Assembly: GCF_947502415.1 (NCBI RefSeq)
Contig: NZ_CANMZV010000002.1
Span: 124,001-188,000 of the forward strand
Direction of reading: 5' to 3'
DNA: 64,000 bases
DNA from: an uncultured Photobacterium sp.
Lineage (GTDB): Bacteria > Pseudomonadota > Gammaproteobacteria > Enterobacterales > Vibrionaceae
Of this stretch, positions 1 to 7,628 are shown in pieces; within the stretch, counting starts at the first letter, position 1, and every line of letters begins with the position of its first letter. The position numbers and the translations under genes are program-made. Below the pieces are notes generated by a model, which was not told the DNA's origin, ran no database searches, and saw nothing but the letters and a program-made list of their open reading frames with translations.

Positions 1-32
1 GTTTTTGAGTTATTAATGGGGCTATTTGAGGT

Positions 33-59
33 TAAAGATTTTTTTACAGGTTCCGATAC
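33..59 (+). promoter_or_regulatory. Sigma-28 (FliA) promoter of motY
   Basis: TAAAGATT at 33-40, exactly 11 bases, then TCCGATAC at 52-59. This closely fits the flagellar sigma-28 consensus TAAAGTTT-N11-GCCGATAA. It lies about 40 bp before the motY start, which fits late-class flagellar expression. Confidence 0.75.
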
Positions 60-98
60 AATAGTCAGCAATTATGATTGAGCTGGTAAATTCAGATT

Positions 99-989
99 AT
101 GGGCAAAATAACAACATCATTATGCTTGTCGGCATCATTGCTGATGGCAGTAACGGCAAGTAGCCCGGTAGTGGCGAGTAAGCAATATGTGGCCACGCCA
201 GCACAATCTAGCTGGAAGGTGGCGGTAGACACACCTTTGGAGTGCCGTATGCTCCATACCATCCCGAATTTTGGTGAAGCGCAGTTTATTTCTCGTGCCA
301 GCAAGAAAATTAATCTCGATTTTGAATTGAAAATGCGTCGTCCGATGGGAGAGACCCGTGATGTCAGCCTGGTTTCTATGCCGCCTCGCTGGATGCCGGG
401 GGATGCCGCGGAACCTATCACCAAGATCACCTTCTTTAAGCAGTTTGATGGCTATATCGGTGGTCAGATGGCGTGGACAATGCTGACTGAGCTTGAAAGC
501 GGACGTTACCCAACGCTGAGCTACCAGGACTGGCAGCACCGGAATAAGCGAATTGAAATTGGTCTGTCTGCTGTGTCTTTTCAGGGGCCGTACCAGCAAT
601 TTAGTCAGTGTTTGGATAATTTGCTGCCATACAGTTTCAAAGACATTGCTTTTACTGTTCTGCATTATGATCAAAACAGTGATGAGCTGAACAAAGCTTC
701 GCGCCACCGTTTATCGCAAATTACAGACTTTGTCCGTTACAGTGATGATATCGATTTGATGCTGGTGGCAACTTATACCGACTCAATTGGTGGTAAGAAT
801 GTAAATCAGGCACTGTCGGAGCGTAGGGCGAAGAAGCTGGAAGAATACTTTATGGCGATGGGGTTACCGAAAAACCGTATCCAGGTTGAATCTTACGGTA
901 AGCGTCGGCCAATTGCTGATAATGATAGCCCTATTGAGCGTAATAAGAACCGCCGTGTTGTTATTTCTCTGGGCCGAACAATTATTTAA
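99..989 (+). CDS. motY: Sodium-type flagellar motor protein MotY
   Basis: MotY forms the T-ring of the Na+-driven polar flagellar motor and helps anchor the PomA/PomB stator around the rotor. The 296-residue product has a signal peptide (cleavage probably near residue 26), an N-terminal MotY-specific domain (about 28-170) and a C-terminal OmpA-like peptidoglycan-binding domain with the typical run [13 protein letters not shown] and a closing [10 protein letters not shown]. Length and sequence closely resemble Vibrio MotY (about 293 residues). A sigma-28 promoter stands just upstream. In Vibrio the neighbour is usually rnt, which would lie outside the left edge here. Confidence 0.93.
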   Translation: MGKITTSLCLSASLLMAVTASSPVVASKQYVATPAQSSWKVAVDTPLECRMLHTIPNFGEAQFISRASKKINLDFELKMRRPMGETRDVSLVSMPPRWMPGDAAEPITKITFFKQFDGYIGGQMAWTMLTELESGRYPTLSYQDWQHRNKRIEIGLSAVSFQGPYQQFSQCLDNLLPYSFKDIAFTVLHYDQNSDELNKASRHRLSQITDFVRYSDDIDLMLVATYTDSIGGKNVNQALSERRAKKLEEYFMAMGLPKNRIQVESYGKRRPIADNDSPIERNKNRRVVISLGRTII

Positions 990-1070
990 GATTTCTTATT
1001 TTTGACCACTGAACAACCGGCACAACAGCTACATTGAAATTGAGATTTCAAAAGAAAGAGTGCTTCAACA

Positions 1071-1382
1071 ATGAAAAAGCTTCTTAGTATTGTGCTGTTT
1101 GCTATGGTGTTGGTTTTTGCATTTGGTGGTTATGCGGCATTGGACTCCCATCATGTGGTAGCTAAGAAGGTGACTCGCGCCGAGGCCAAGTCGATGGGGC
1201 TGAACAAAACTGCTTACTACATGGTTTATAACACCGAAGATATGGCGCGGCTTGATGACCAAATCAAGGAAAAGGTAGAGCAGCGATCGGTCGCTTATTA
1301 TTCCGTGGTGTATTTTGTTCCTCGGCGGAACAAAGATCATTATCAGGCGATGATCACTGAATATAACGGTAAGTTTGAATGA
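1071..1382 (+). CDS. Small secreted DUF1471-like (YdgH/BhsA/McbA-type) protein
   Basis: A 103-residue protein with an N-terminal signal peptide (hydrophobic residues about 4-22, AALDS after it). The C-terminal half resembles the DUF1471 fold: a segment like DMARLDDQIKEKVEQRSVAYYSV, written here as DMARLDDQIKEKV followed by AYYSV, then a short strand ending ITEYNGK. Such proteins in enterobacteria are periplasmic or outer-membrane stress proteins (BhsA, McbA); the role here is unknown. A clear paralog lies at 2667-2999. It is read from its own unit and ends at a strong terminator 7 bp after the stop. The family assignment is an inference from pattern. Confidence 0.55.
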   Translation: MKKLLSIVLFAMVLVFAFGGYAALDSHHVVAKKVTRAEAKSMGLNKTAYYMVYNTEDMARLDDQIKEKVEQRSVAYYSVVYFVPRRNKDHYQAMITEYNGKFE

Positions 1383-1388
1383 TGAAAG

Positions 1389-1414
1389 AGCGAGGTTTGT
1401 ACCTCGCTTTTTTT
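1389..1414 (+). terminator. Rho-independent terminator
   Basis: Stem AGCGAGGT (1389-1396), loop TTGT, ACCTCGCT (1401-1408), followed by a T-run. It ends the small gene at 1071-1382 and also faces the convergent gene that ends at 1423. Confidence 0.85.
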
Positions 1415-1422
1415 ATTGGGAG

Positions 1423-1866
1423 TTATTGAAGACGGAACCGGGCAATGAGCTCGCATTGATTACTGGTGTTGATGTTTACAAGCTGGCGGGCAATTGCCGG
1501 ATTCGGGTGGCGTTTCAGAAATTCAACCAAGGCTGACTTACAGCAGCCGAGCGAATCGACAAAGGCACTACAGGCCTTATTAGGACACTGCGGGATCATC
1601 GCCATTATTTGCTCAGAGGCTAGCTGGAGGTATTTCAGTTCGTAATCTTTATCACCAAGTTTACGCCAGAATGAAGCGAGGTTATGGCAGGAGATCACTT
1701 TAATCGTCAGCAGATCTTCTAACTCATCTTTCGTATCATGAATGGTTTCCAATTGCTGGGATTCTGCCAAAGCCAGTTGGTAATGAATAACAGACATCAT
1801 TGGTTTGTGACTGCTTTCAGCTTCGGCCGCGAGTAAAGTGTGTCTTTCCCAGCGTGATACATCCAT
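1423..1866 (-). CDS. DUF2753-like protein of unknown function
   Basis: A 147-residue soluble, mostly helical protein without signal peptide. The helical layout (ERHTLLAAEAE, VIHYQLALAESQQLE, ISCHNLASFWRKLGD, YELKYLQLASEQ) resembles TPR-type repeats, and the whole looks like the Vibrionaceae DUF2753 family as I remember it. It carries several cysteines in the C-terminal third (CPNKAC, GCCKSA). It starts 22 bp after the sodA stop on the same strand, so it is probably co-transcribed with sodA and shares its iron-responsive control. The function is unknown. Confidence 0.6.
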   Translation of the reverse strand: MDVSRWERHTLLAAEAESSHKPMMSVIHYQLALAESQQLETIHDTKDELEDLLTIKVISCHNLASFWRKLGDKDYELKYLQLASEQIMAMIPQCPNKACSAFVDSLGCCKSALVEFLKRHPNPAIARQLVNINTSNQCELIARFRLQ

Positions 1867-1888
1867 GGACCCCCTCCTTTCTTATTAG

Positions 1889-2500
1889 TTATGACTGTAG
1901 TGAATTGAGAAAATTTAATTCAATTTGTGGCCAATCAACTACATGCCACCAGGCTTCAATGTAATCCGGCCTCTTATTCTGGTAGCTGAGGTAGTATGCA
2001 TGTTCCCAGACATCCAGAGCGAGAATGGGTTCGCCGCGATGCTCTGCAATGTCCATTAAAGGATTGTCTTGGTTGCTGGTGGTCGAAATCTCAAGTCGGC
2101 CATCACAGATGCAAAGCCAGATGAAACCTGAACCAAAGTGATTCGCGGCAGCTTCGGAAAACTCTGTTTTAAAATGTTCGAAATTTCCGAAATGACAGTT
2201 GATTGCTTCAGCTAGCAGGCCTCCGGGTTGACCGCCACCGTTCGGTGACATACCGAGCCAGTAAAGGTTGTGGTTGAAGAAGCCACCACCATGGTTTCTT
2301 ACTGCCGGAGAGTGATTGGATATTGAAGCAAAAATATCGTGAAATGATTGTTGTTCGAGTTCTGTATTGGCAATTGCCGTCATGAATTTATCAAAGTAGA
2401 TTTTGTGGTGCCGCCCATGATGAATTTCCATGGTTTTCGCGTCTATGTATGGCTCTAGCGCATCATAGGGGTAAGGAAGCTCAGGGAATGTGAATGACAT
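1889..2500 (-). CDS. sodA: Superoxide dismutase, Mn-type (SodA-like)
   Basis: Converts superoxide to hydrogen peroxide and oxygen in the cytoplasm. The 203-residue product has the metal ligands in order: His27 (MEIHHGRHH), a His in GGGFFNHNLYW, and Asp/His in ALDVWEHAYY. The Gly at the position before FFNH together with Gln in TSNQDNPLM is the Mn-SOD pattern; Fe-SODs place the active-site Gln in the QVWNH segment instead. A Fur box overlaps the promoter region, which is how Mn-SOD genes are commonly controlled (made when iron is scarce). The next gene on the strand follows at 22 bp. Metal preference from sequence alone is not certain; a cambialistic enzyme is possible. Confidence 0.88.
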   Translation of the reverse strand: MSFTFPELPYPYDALEPYIDAKTMEIHHGRHHKIYFDKFMTAIANTELEQQSFHDIFASISNHSPAVRNHGGGFFNHNLYWLGMSPNGGGQPGGLLAEAINCHFGNFEHFKTEFSEAAANHFGSGFIWLCICDGRLEISTTSNQDNPLMDIAEHRGEPILALDVWEHAYYLSYQNKRPDYIEAWWHVVDWPQIELNFLNSLQS

Positions 2501-2534
2501 GATCGTACTCTCTTGGTTTTTTCAATATGTTAGT

Positions 2535-2553
2535 GATAATTATTCTCGTTATC
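2535..2553. promoter_or_regulatory. Fur box upstream of sodA
   Basis: GATAATTATTCTCGTTATC matches the 19-bp Fur consensus GATAATGATAATCATTATC at 15 positions and is palindromic at both ends. It sits 35-53 bp before the sodA start, between sodA and the divergent small gene at 2667, so iron may control both. Confidence 0.7.
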
Positions 2554-2666
2554 AACCATGTTTTTTGTGTCACTATTCTTAATTCTTATTTTTGGAGCTG
2601 AATGGATGCTGGAAAGGGCTAAATTGAGAACGATATATCAACAAAACTAAGTAAAGGGCTGTGGCG

Positions 2667-2999
2667 ATGAAGAGAATATTAGTGGTACTTATGTTCGGTG
2701 TCGGTTCGGTTATTGCGGATGATACGATCGTTGGAAGTGATGCTTACCGAGTGGAAAGTGAGTTGGCTAGTCAGATTGAGGCCAAGCAGATCAGCAGGCA
2801 AGAAGCAGAAGAGATGGATCTTAACCAAGCTGATATATACGAGGTGAGCAGTACCGTCAGCGTTGAAAACCTTGAGCTTCTAATTGCTGAAAAGCTTCAA
2901 GACAGTATTATGCCTTTTTACTCGATTGAATTTAACGATCCGACTAAAGACAACGAGTTCCGCGCAACAGTGACGGAGTATTTTGGCAAAGTTGAATAG
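2667..2999 (+). CDS. Small secreted DUF1471-like protein, paralog of 1071-1382
   Basis: A 110-residue protein with a short signal peptide (residues about 1-18). It shares the order of motifs with the protein at 1071-1382: (S/T)RxEAxxMxLN near the middle, a helix ending in (A/V)EK or KEK, FYSI/YYSV, and a terminal TEY(N/F)GK. The ATG at 2667 is preferred over the GTG at 2661 because AAAGGG then sits at proper distance. It is divergent from sodA with the Fur box between them. The DUF1471 link is an inference; the paralogy is visible directly. Confidence 0.55.
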   Translation: MKRILVVLMFGVGSVIADDTIVGSDAYRVESELASQIEAKQISRQEAEEMDLNQADIYEVSSTVSVENLELLIAEKLQDSIMPFYSIEFNDPTKDNEFRATVTEYFGKVE

Positions 3000-3012
3000 A
3001 TTTGATCAAAGG

Positions 3013-3035
3013 CGGCAAAGCCATGGGCTTTGCCG
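3013..3035 (+). terminator. Hairpin after the DUF1471-like gene
   Basis: CGGCAAAGCC, loop ATG, GGCTTTGCCG: a perfect 10-bp stem 13 bp after the stop codon. No T-run follows, so termination would be weak or factor-dependent. Confidence 0.5.
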
Positions 3036-3059
3036 AATAATACCTTAATATCTTAATGC

Positions 3060-3188
3060 CTAGAGGTGCTGGATTAGTTCAATTATGGCACCTTCGGATT
3101 CGTCGCCGTAGCTGACGAGGGCGAGCGTATATTTGTAGGTCTCGTTGTCGTGTTTGCATAGCAGCTTCATTCCCATGACACCAGTGTA
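3060..3188 (-). pseudogene. gloA: Internal fragment of glyoxalase I (gloA)
   Basis: The minus strand encodes 42 residues, beginning [10 protein letters not shown] and including [20 protein letters not shown], that match lactoylglutathione lyase residues about 20-58 as remembered from E. coli GloA (FYTEVMGMRLL, KYTLAFVGYGDESQGAVIEL). Immediately 5' of the fragment is a stop codon (TAA at 3189-3191), and the frame ends with another stop right after the match, so both the N-terminal ~20 residues and the C-terminal half are missing. In Vibrio, gloA normally sits next to nth, so this is a relic in place rather than a random copy. A functional gloA may exist elsewhere. Confidence 0.8.
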
Positions 3189-3514
3189 TTACGCGTTAAA
3201 AACGATCGCTTACTTGATGATCAACCTCTGGCACTTCTGCCAGGGCTGAGTTTTGCGAGGTAAGTGGCGTCAGGAGAGTCTCAGGATGGAACTCTCCTGG
3301 AACACTGTGCCCTGCAGTATCAGGACAGTGAAAATCGGTGGTTTAACGCACACCAGAGCTGAAAATCCTGCTTCAAACCACTATAGAAGACTTATTCGGT
3401 AGAGACCTAATCCCTATCACTCAGGAACTCGCAAAGAGTTGTTAGTGTTGCAGCAAAGTCTAGTCACAGCCTCGTGGTACGTTATGGGGTAGGATGGTTC
3501 ATTACATTTGTCCC
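3189..3514. other. Non-coding stretch, no intact gene seen
   Basis: About 325 bp between the gloA relic and the left inverted repeat. All frames are interrupted. A short hairpin, CTCTCCTG-type (GGAGAGT near 3270 with ACTCTCC near 3290), is visible. I recognise no family; it may be remains of an insertion. Confidence 0.4.
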
Positions 3515-3610
3515 TTTGTAAGGCATTTGTATCAGGCCAACCAATTTCAATAGGATGGCCATGATAACTCAGTTCAGAAGCAATACCATAATTGAACGTT
3601 ATTTGCGCGC
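3515..3610. repeat. Left copy of ~96-bp inverted repeat around the C25 protease gene
   Basis: From TTTGTAAGGCATTTG to TTATTTGCGCGC. The reverse complement of 6338-6434 gives nearly the same sequence, with one single-base indel and only a handful of substitutions. Shared blocks include GGCCAACCAATTTCAATAGG and AGAAGCAATACCATAATTGA. The two copies point inward and enclose 3611-6337, which holds a single gene. Confidence 0.85.
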
Positions 3611-3668
3611 TTCAGCAAAATCAGGAAAAGCTGAATGCGTTTCATGGTGCTGAATTGTTACGCTGGTT

Positions 3669-6113
3669 TTACAATAGCGCATTTCTTCTTCGATACACTG
3701 ATAGTGCGACCAAGCCGATAAGGCTGATGAAAGAGAAGGTACCGCCACTTTTACCAGATGAAGGTTTAGCATGATTAACAGGTGAAGCGACAGAAATCGT
3801 TCCTTCATAAGGAATGGCGTTGTGCTCGGTCACCGTCACACTCATTGTTTTGTCCGTTTTAAATGAAAAGCTCGCACGTCCTGCTTGATCAGTCAGAACA
3901 ACATGTGTTTTGCCTGATTGTGAAACCAGAGCGACTCTTGCATCTTTTAATGGTGCACCTTCACGCTGAACCGTAATATTGAACGTGGCATTGCTGGTTG
4001 GAGGGAGGTTTGCTGGGTGCGTTACGGTCAGGTTTTTGGGTTCTAGGGTGCGCAGTTCTAATTCAGGGTCGCCAAGCCAGTTGAATAAGCGTGCAGTGAT
4101 AAATCCCTTCCCATTTTCTCGGGTGCCGTATTGGTCAAATACCCGGTGTTTGGCCCGCGTCATCGCCATTGCTGGTTTCCAGGAAAGCGGATAAAGAGCG
4201 CTAGACCAGGTGTTATCATAATCGTTCCAGAATGTGTCCATTAACCCAACGTGAAAAAGATCATTGGGACCTGAGTAGCTGATCCTGGCGGCTCCAAGAA
4301 ACCCCACGGCACCACCGTTTGGATTTCGTACCCAGCTTTCTGCAAATAGATCTTTACCGTCAAACCAGCCGGTGGCGCAGTTCAGGCTTAAAACGACAGG
4401 AAACAAGCCGTTAACGAGGTTATATTTTACGTTTGCATAATTAAAGTGGGGATCCGCCCAGCCTTCACCGCCGTCATAGCCGTGATCGCGGTGCACCACA
4501 ATGCCGACACCGTCCCTGATTGCTGTTGTTATATCATTGCCGTCACCTGCCCCTTGATTTTTCCACACCTGGGGAACCGATGCTGGCGGGGTGATGCGGC
4601 CTGAGCCGTAACTCCAGCCGCCGTAAGTCAGATTATTGGTTGTAGCACTATCCCATTGAAGGGCGGTATGGATTTGGTAGCCTTTGTTAAAATGGTCACC
4701 GTCACTTTGAAAAAAATCATAGTCTGCCCCTAGAAAATCTGCAATGCGGTGCAGATCTTCCATAAACATGCGATCAGCTTTGTTATCTGGAGCTTTGCCG
4801 TTTTCACCACGGTCTTGGAATTGTCCAGCCAAAAGGATGTGACTGTATCTATCAGAAATAATAGGATTTTTTTCATAATCAAGGGTGCGCTTAACCATGG
4901 TTTTTACCTGGGATTCTTTATCAGCGGCAAAGCGGCCAATGACTAAATCCGGGTACTTGTCGACACCATCAACTAAGGTATAGTCAAAGTCAGTATGCCA
5001 TTCATGTGTATTGCTAATGGCAGGATGACCGATGACTTTCCAGCCAGGTAGATCTTCATGATCGCCGACCAATAGTACATACGATGTCATTGGCCCGTGG
5101 TGGTAGGCATTACTGATGTAATTTTTAATTTCCTCCTGTGTTCTACCACTTTCTGAAATCGTTGCAACATAGACGTTATAGCCTTTTTTGCGCTTCCAGA
5201 CAGCTAGTGGCTCTATTTCGTCCCGAAATTTGTCTGCAGTAATGATGAGGTAATCGGCCGCTTGAGCCGGAGTTAGTGTCGCGCTGCTTTTCGATTCAAC
5301 GGCTGAGACATTGTCTGTCATTACACTGCTTGGCTCCGAGCGAACATCAAAGATTGAACCTGAGTCAGAATGTTCAGGTTGCAGCGCATCGGTGACTATC
5401 GTTTTTGGCGTGTTGATGTTCGGTACAACTGAATTCAGGTGAAAACGCACTTTTTTTGCGAACCGGACGGATTCCGTTACTGGGTTAAATTCAATTGGCT
5501 GATACGAGACAATGGCGTAACTCTTGCCTCTGACTCGAATAGTTTCAACAAGCTGAACTGGCTTACTGAGCATGACAGTGTCTGTATCCATTAGAGGATG
5601 ATAGGCTTGTTCATCTTTAACGAAAGGAAGGTGTTCATCAAGCCTGATGCCATCGATTGTAGCGGCATCGGGGAAGGGTAGTTGAACGGGATCAATAATA
5701 ATGTTGTTGAATGTGTCTGACCACTGAATGTCGTCAATAACAACGCCAACTTGAGCATCGTCAGAAATGCGGATCATCTGTTGATAACCCGTCAGATTTG
5801 GTTTACCAGGATCTGCTGGGTGGCCACCGTTTGGAAGTTGGATTCGGTTATAGGTCTTTCCGTCAGCTAATGTGACTTTCCCCATTGTCAGCCATGACAG
5901 CTTGGCTTCAAACTCGGCACTGTTTATGTTTTTGCGGTTTAGTATAAAAGGCTGCTGCGCAGCTGTTGACGAACGAGCCTCGATGGTATGAGGCAAGTCG
6001 TCAAATCGAATTGTTTTTTTGTCGAAAACTTTACTATCTACATGCTCTGCTGCCCAAATAGGCTGTGACAGCACAGCCAAAAGGCAGAGAACTCCCCTAA
6101 TTGTTTTTTGCAT
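3669..6113 (-). CDS. Secreted gingipain-like cysteine protease (peptidase C25) with GlyGly-CTERM-type tail
   Basis: An 814-residue secreted protease. It has a signal peptide (residues 1-21, ending IWA), a propeptide-like N-terminal region (about 22-285), a C25 catalytic region (about 288-680) opening with ADYLIITADKF, an Ig-like domain (about 690-780) and a C-terminal tail: SGG, a hydrophobic stretch, then YRRR. The tail fits the GlyGly-CTERM signal that rhombosortase cleaves in type II-secreted proteins. Catalytic residues are probably His544 (RDHGYDGG) and Cys579 (SLNCATG), spaced as in gingipains. CAGGA precedes the ATG. The gene stands alone between two inverted repeats in a disrupted locus, suggesting transfer as a cassette. 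Substrate unknown. Confidence 0.85.
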   Translation of the reverse strand: MQKTIRGVLCLLAVLSQPIWAAEHVDSKVFDKKTIRFDDLPHTIEARSSTAAQQPFILNRKNINSAEFEAKLSWLTMGKVTLADGKTYNRIQLPNGGHPADPGKPNLTGYQQMIRISDDAQVGVVIDDIQWSDTFNNIIIDPVQLPFPDAATIDGIRLDEHLPFVKDEQAYHPLMDTDTVMLSKPVQLVETIRVRGKSYAIVSYQPIEFNPVTESVRFAKKVRFHLNSVVPNINTPKTIVTDALQPEHSDSGSIFDVRSEPSSVMTDNVSAVESKSSATLTPAQAADYLIITADKFRDEIEPLAVWKRKKGYNVYVATISESGRTQEEIKNYISNAYHHGPMTSYVLLVGDHEDLPGWKVIGHPAISNTHEWHTDFDYTLVDGVDKYPDLVIGRFAADKESQVKTMVKRTLDYEKNPIISDRYSHILLAGQFQDRGENGKAPDNKADRMFMEDLHRIADFLGADYDFFQSDGDHFNKGYQIHTALQWDSATTNNLTYGGWSYGSGRITPPASVPQVWKNQGAGDGNDITTAIRDGVGIVVHRDHGYDGGEGWADPHFNYANVKYNLVNGLFPVVLSLNCATGWFDGKDLFAESWVRNPNGGAVGFLGAARISYSGPNDLFHVGLMDTFWNDYDNTWSSALYPLSWKPAMAMTRAKHRVFDQYGTRENGKGFITARLFNWLGDPELELRTLEPKNLTVTHPANLPPTSNATFNITVQREGAPLKDARVALVSQSGKTHVVLTDQAGRASFSFKTDKTMSVTVTEHNAIPYEGTISVASPVNHAKPSSGKSGGTFSFISLIGLVALSVYRRRNALL

Positions 6114-6606
6114 TAAACTATCCTGATTATTTTTCTATCTGTTTTCGAGATTCTTATGGAAAGCGAACTAAGAAGGTGATTGACTTTATTGTTTTCGCAG
6201 TGTGTTTATTTTTGCTTTTTTAGCAGCTGATGGTGATCTGCATAGTTAATAAGGCGACAATGTATAGTAAAATCTATAGAGAAATTTATTTTTTTGTACT
6301 GTTCATTGTTTAAACCCCGCGGGGAGACTTTGTTGATGCGCGCAAATAACGCTCAATTATGGTATTGCTTCTGAATTCAGTTATCATTTCAATCCTATTG
6401 AAATTGGTTGGCCTGATAACAAATGCCTTACAAATACAACGTCCCAAAACGCCTGGAAAAGGATTTATCTGATGTTGATTGAATCGCTTTGTGCGTTCCG
6501 GACGTGGAATAGGCGCTGCACAGTCCTCTGCGTGGAAATGATTTAGTCTGCTAACTGATCAGGTTGCATAATTTGGACTGAGTTCCTTCCCTTTAGAGAT
6601 CTACTA
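6114..6606. other. Upstream region of the protease gene and right repeat
   Basis: AT-rich promoter region of the protease gene (6114-6300), a CCCCGCGGGG palindrome at about 6315-6324, the right inverted repeat (6338-6434), then about 170 bp with no recognisable gene up to the transposase stump. Confidence 0.4.
6338..6434. repeat. Right copy of ~96-bp inverted repeat around the C25 protease gene
   Basis: Begins GCGCGCAAATAACGC and ends GCCTTACAAA; it is the reverse complement of 3515-3610 apart from one indel and a few substitutions. On the minus strand a short open frame (MITEFRSNTIIERYLRAS) crosses the repeat. The left copy encodes MITQFRSNTIIERYLRAS on the plus strand, so the repeat may derive from a coding end of an unknown element. 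Confidence 0.85.
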
Positions 6607-6702
6607 TTAGGAACTCCTATTTAGTTGTAATTTTTTCCATTGAGGTATGAAGGCCTGGCAAAAATCATCGACATGACAAAATAAGCCCATTAACTTGTCC
6701 AT
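6607..6702 (-). pseudogene. Truncated IS982-like transposase N-terminus
   Basis: A 31-codon open frame, MDKLMGLFCHVDDFCQAF onward, resembling the start of transposases with the FC.VDDFC.xF.P.W motif that I recall from IS982-like elements of marine gammaproteobacteria. The match breaks off after about 27 residues and a stop follows; the DDE catalytic part is absent. An 11-bp inverted repeat (TAGCTGGTTCC at 6702-6712, GGAACCAGCTA at 6751-6761) lies just upstream. Too short for an active element. Confidence 0.55.
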
Positions 6703-6797
6703 AGCTGGTTCCTTTGTGATTAGTCCTTCTTGGTCGAAAGATCTGATTACGGAACCAGCTATTAGTTCCCAAGATTCTTATCCTGAGTTCAGGTTAA

Positions 6798-7439
6798 TTA
6801 TTCTTCCGGATAGACTTTGTCTTTGAATTCACAGAGGTCTTCAATGATGCAGCTGCCACAGCGTGGCTTGCGGGCTATACAGGTATAACGGCCATGCAAG
6901 ATCAACCAGTGGTGGACATCTACTTTGAATTCTTTAGGAACGACCTTCAGTAGCTTCTGTTCAACCTGATCGACATTCTTCCCAATAGCAAATTTAGTAC
7001 GGTTGGATACGCGGAAAATATGGGTGTCGACAGCAATGGTCGGCCATCCGAAAGCGGTATTAAGAACAACATTTGCCGTTTTACGGCCAACACCAGGTAG
7101 GGCTTCAAGAGCCTCGCGGCTTTCAGGTACTTCACCGCTGTGTTTCTCGAGCAGGATTTTGCAGGTTTTGATGACGTTTTCTGCCTTGGAGTTAAACAGG
7201 CCGATAGTCTTGATATATTCTTTTATGCCATCAACACCCAGGTTATGCATTGCTTGTGGTGTATTGGCAATTGGATACAGTTTATCAGTAGCTTTATTGA
7301 CACTTACATCGGTTGCCTGTGCAGAAAGCAGCACCGCAATGAGCAGTTCGAAAGGGGTACTCCAGTTTAGCTCTGTTTCAGGGTGAGGGTTTTCAGCCCG
7401 AAGGCGTTCAAGGATCTGAACGCGTTTCTCATTGTTCAT
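6798..7439 (-). CDS. nth: Endonuclease III
   Basis: A DNA glycosylase/AP lyase that removes oxidised pyrimidines in base-excision repair. The 213-residue product is nearly identical to E. coli Nth: helix-hairpin-helix LPGVGRKTANVVL with catalytic Lys120, Asp138 in AVDTHIFRV, and the [4Fe-4S] motif C-x6-C-x2-C-x5-C in CIARKPRCGSCIIEDLC. The ATG follows AGGAAGC at good distance. In gammaproteobacteria nth lies directly after rsxE. Here a ~280-bp spacer with a MITE-like repeat separates them, which may have uncoupled nth from the rsx transcript. Confidence 0.97.
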   Translation of the reverse strand: MNNEKRVQILERLRAENPHPETELNWSTPFELLIAVLLSAQATDVSVNKATDKLYPIANTPQAMHNLGVDGIKEYIKTIGLFNSKAENVIKTCKILLEKHSGEVPESREALEALPGVGRKTANVVLNTAFGWPTIAVDTHIFRVSNRTKFAIGKNVDQVEQKLLKVVPKEFKVDVHHWLILHGRYTCIARKPRCGSCIIEDLCEFKDKVYPEE

Positions 7440-7456
7440 TATTGCTTCCTAATCTC

Positions 7457-7616
7457 ATACCAATCAGCATAAGTATTTGATCGTCCTTGCTTACTTAAAT
7501 CACTTTTTACCGCGTTAGATTTTTTGGGTTAGAACCACGAGTTACTGTAAATTCTTCCCTGTCTTTGGCGATTTTCCTACGCAATTATCTGAACACTTAC
7601 TTATCCTGATAGGTCT
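7457..7616. mobile_element. MITE-like repeat, copy 1
   Basis: About 160 bp between nth and rsxE, repeated at 24131-24292 in the same orientation. Shared blocks include ATACCAATCAGCATAAGTAT, GTTACTG(T/C)AAATTCTTCC and CAATTATCTGAACACTTACT. The ends form imperfect terminal inverted repeats (ATACCAATCAGCATAAGTA against TACTTATCCTGATAGGT). No coding capacity. This right end is more degenerate than in copy 2. Confidence 0.8.
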
Positions 7617-7628
7617 ATTTTGACTGAC

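Noticed and set aside
3592-3774. 60-codon frame spanning the left inverted repeat
   Set aside because: Overlaps the 3' end of the protease gene on the other strand, no start signal, and the reading is interrupted in the right repeat copy.
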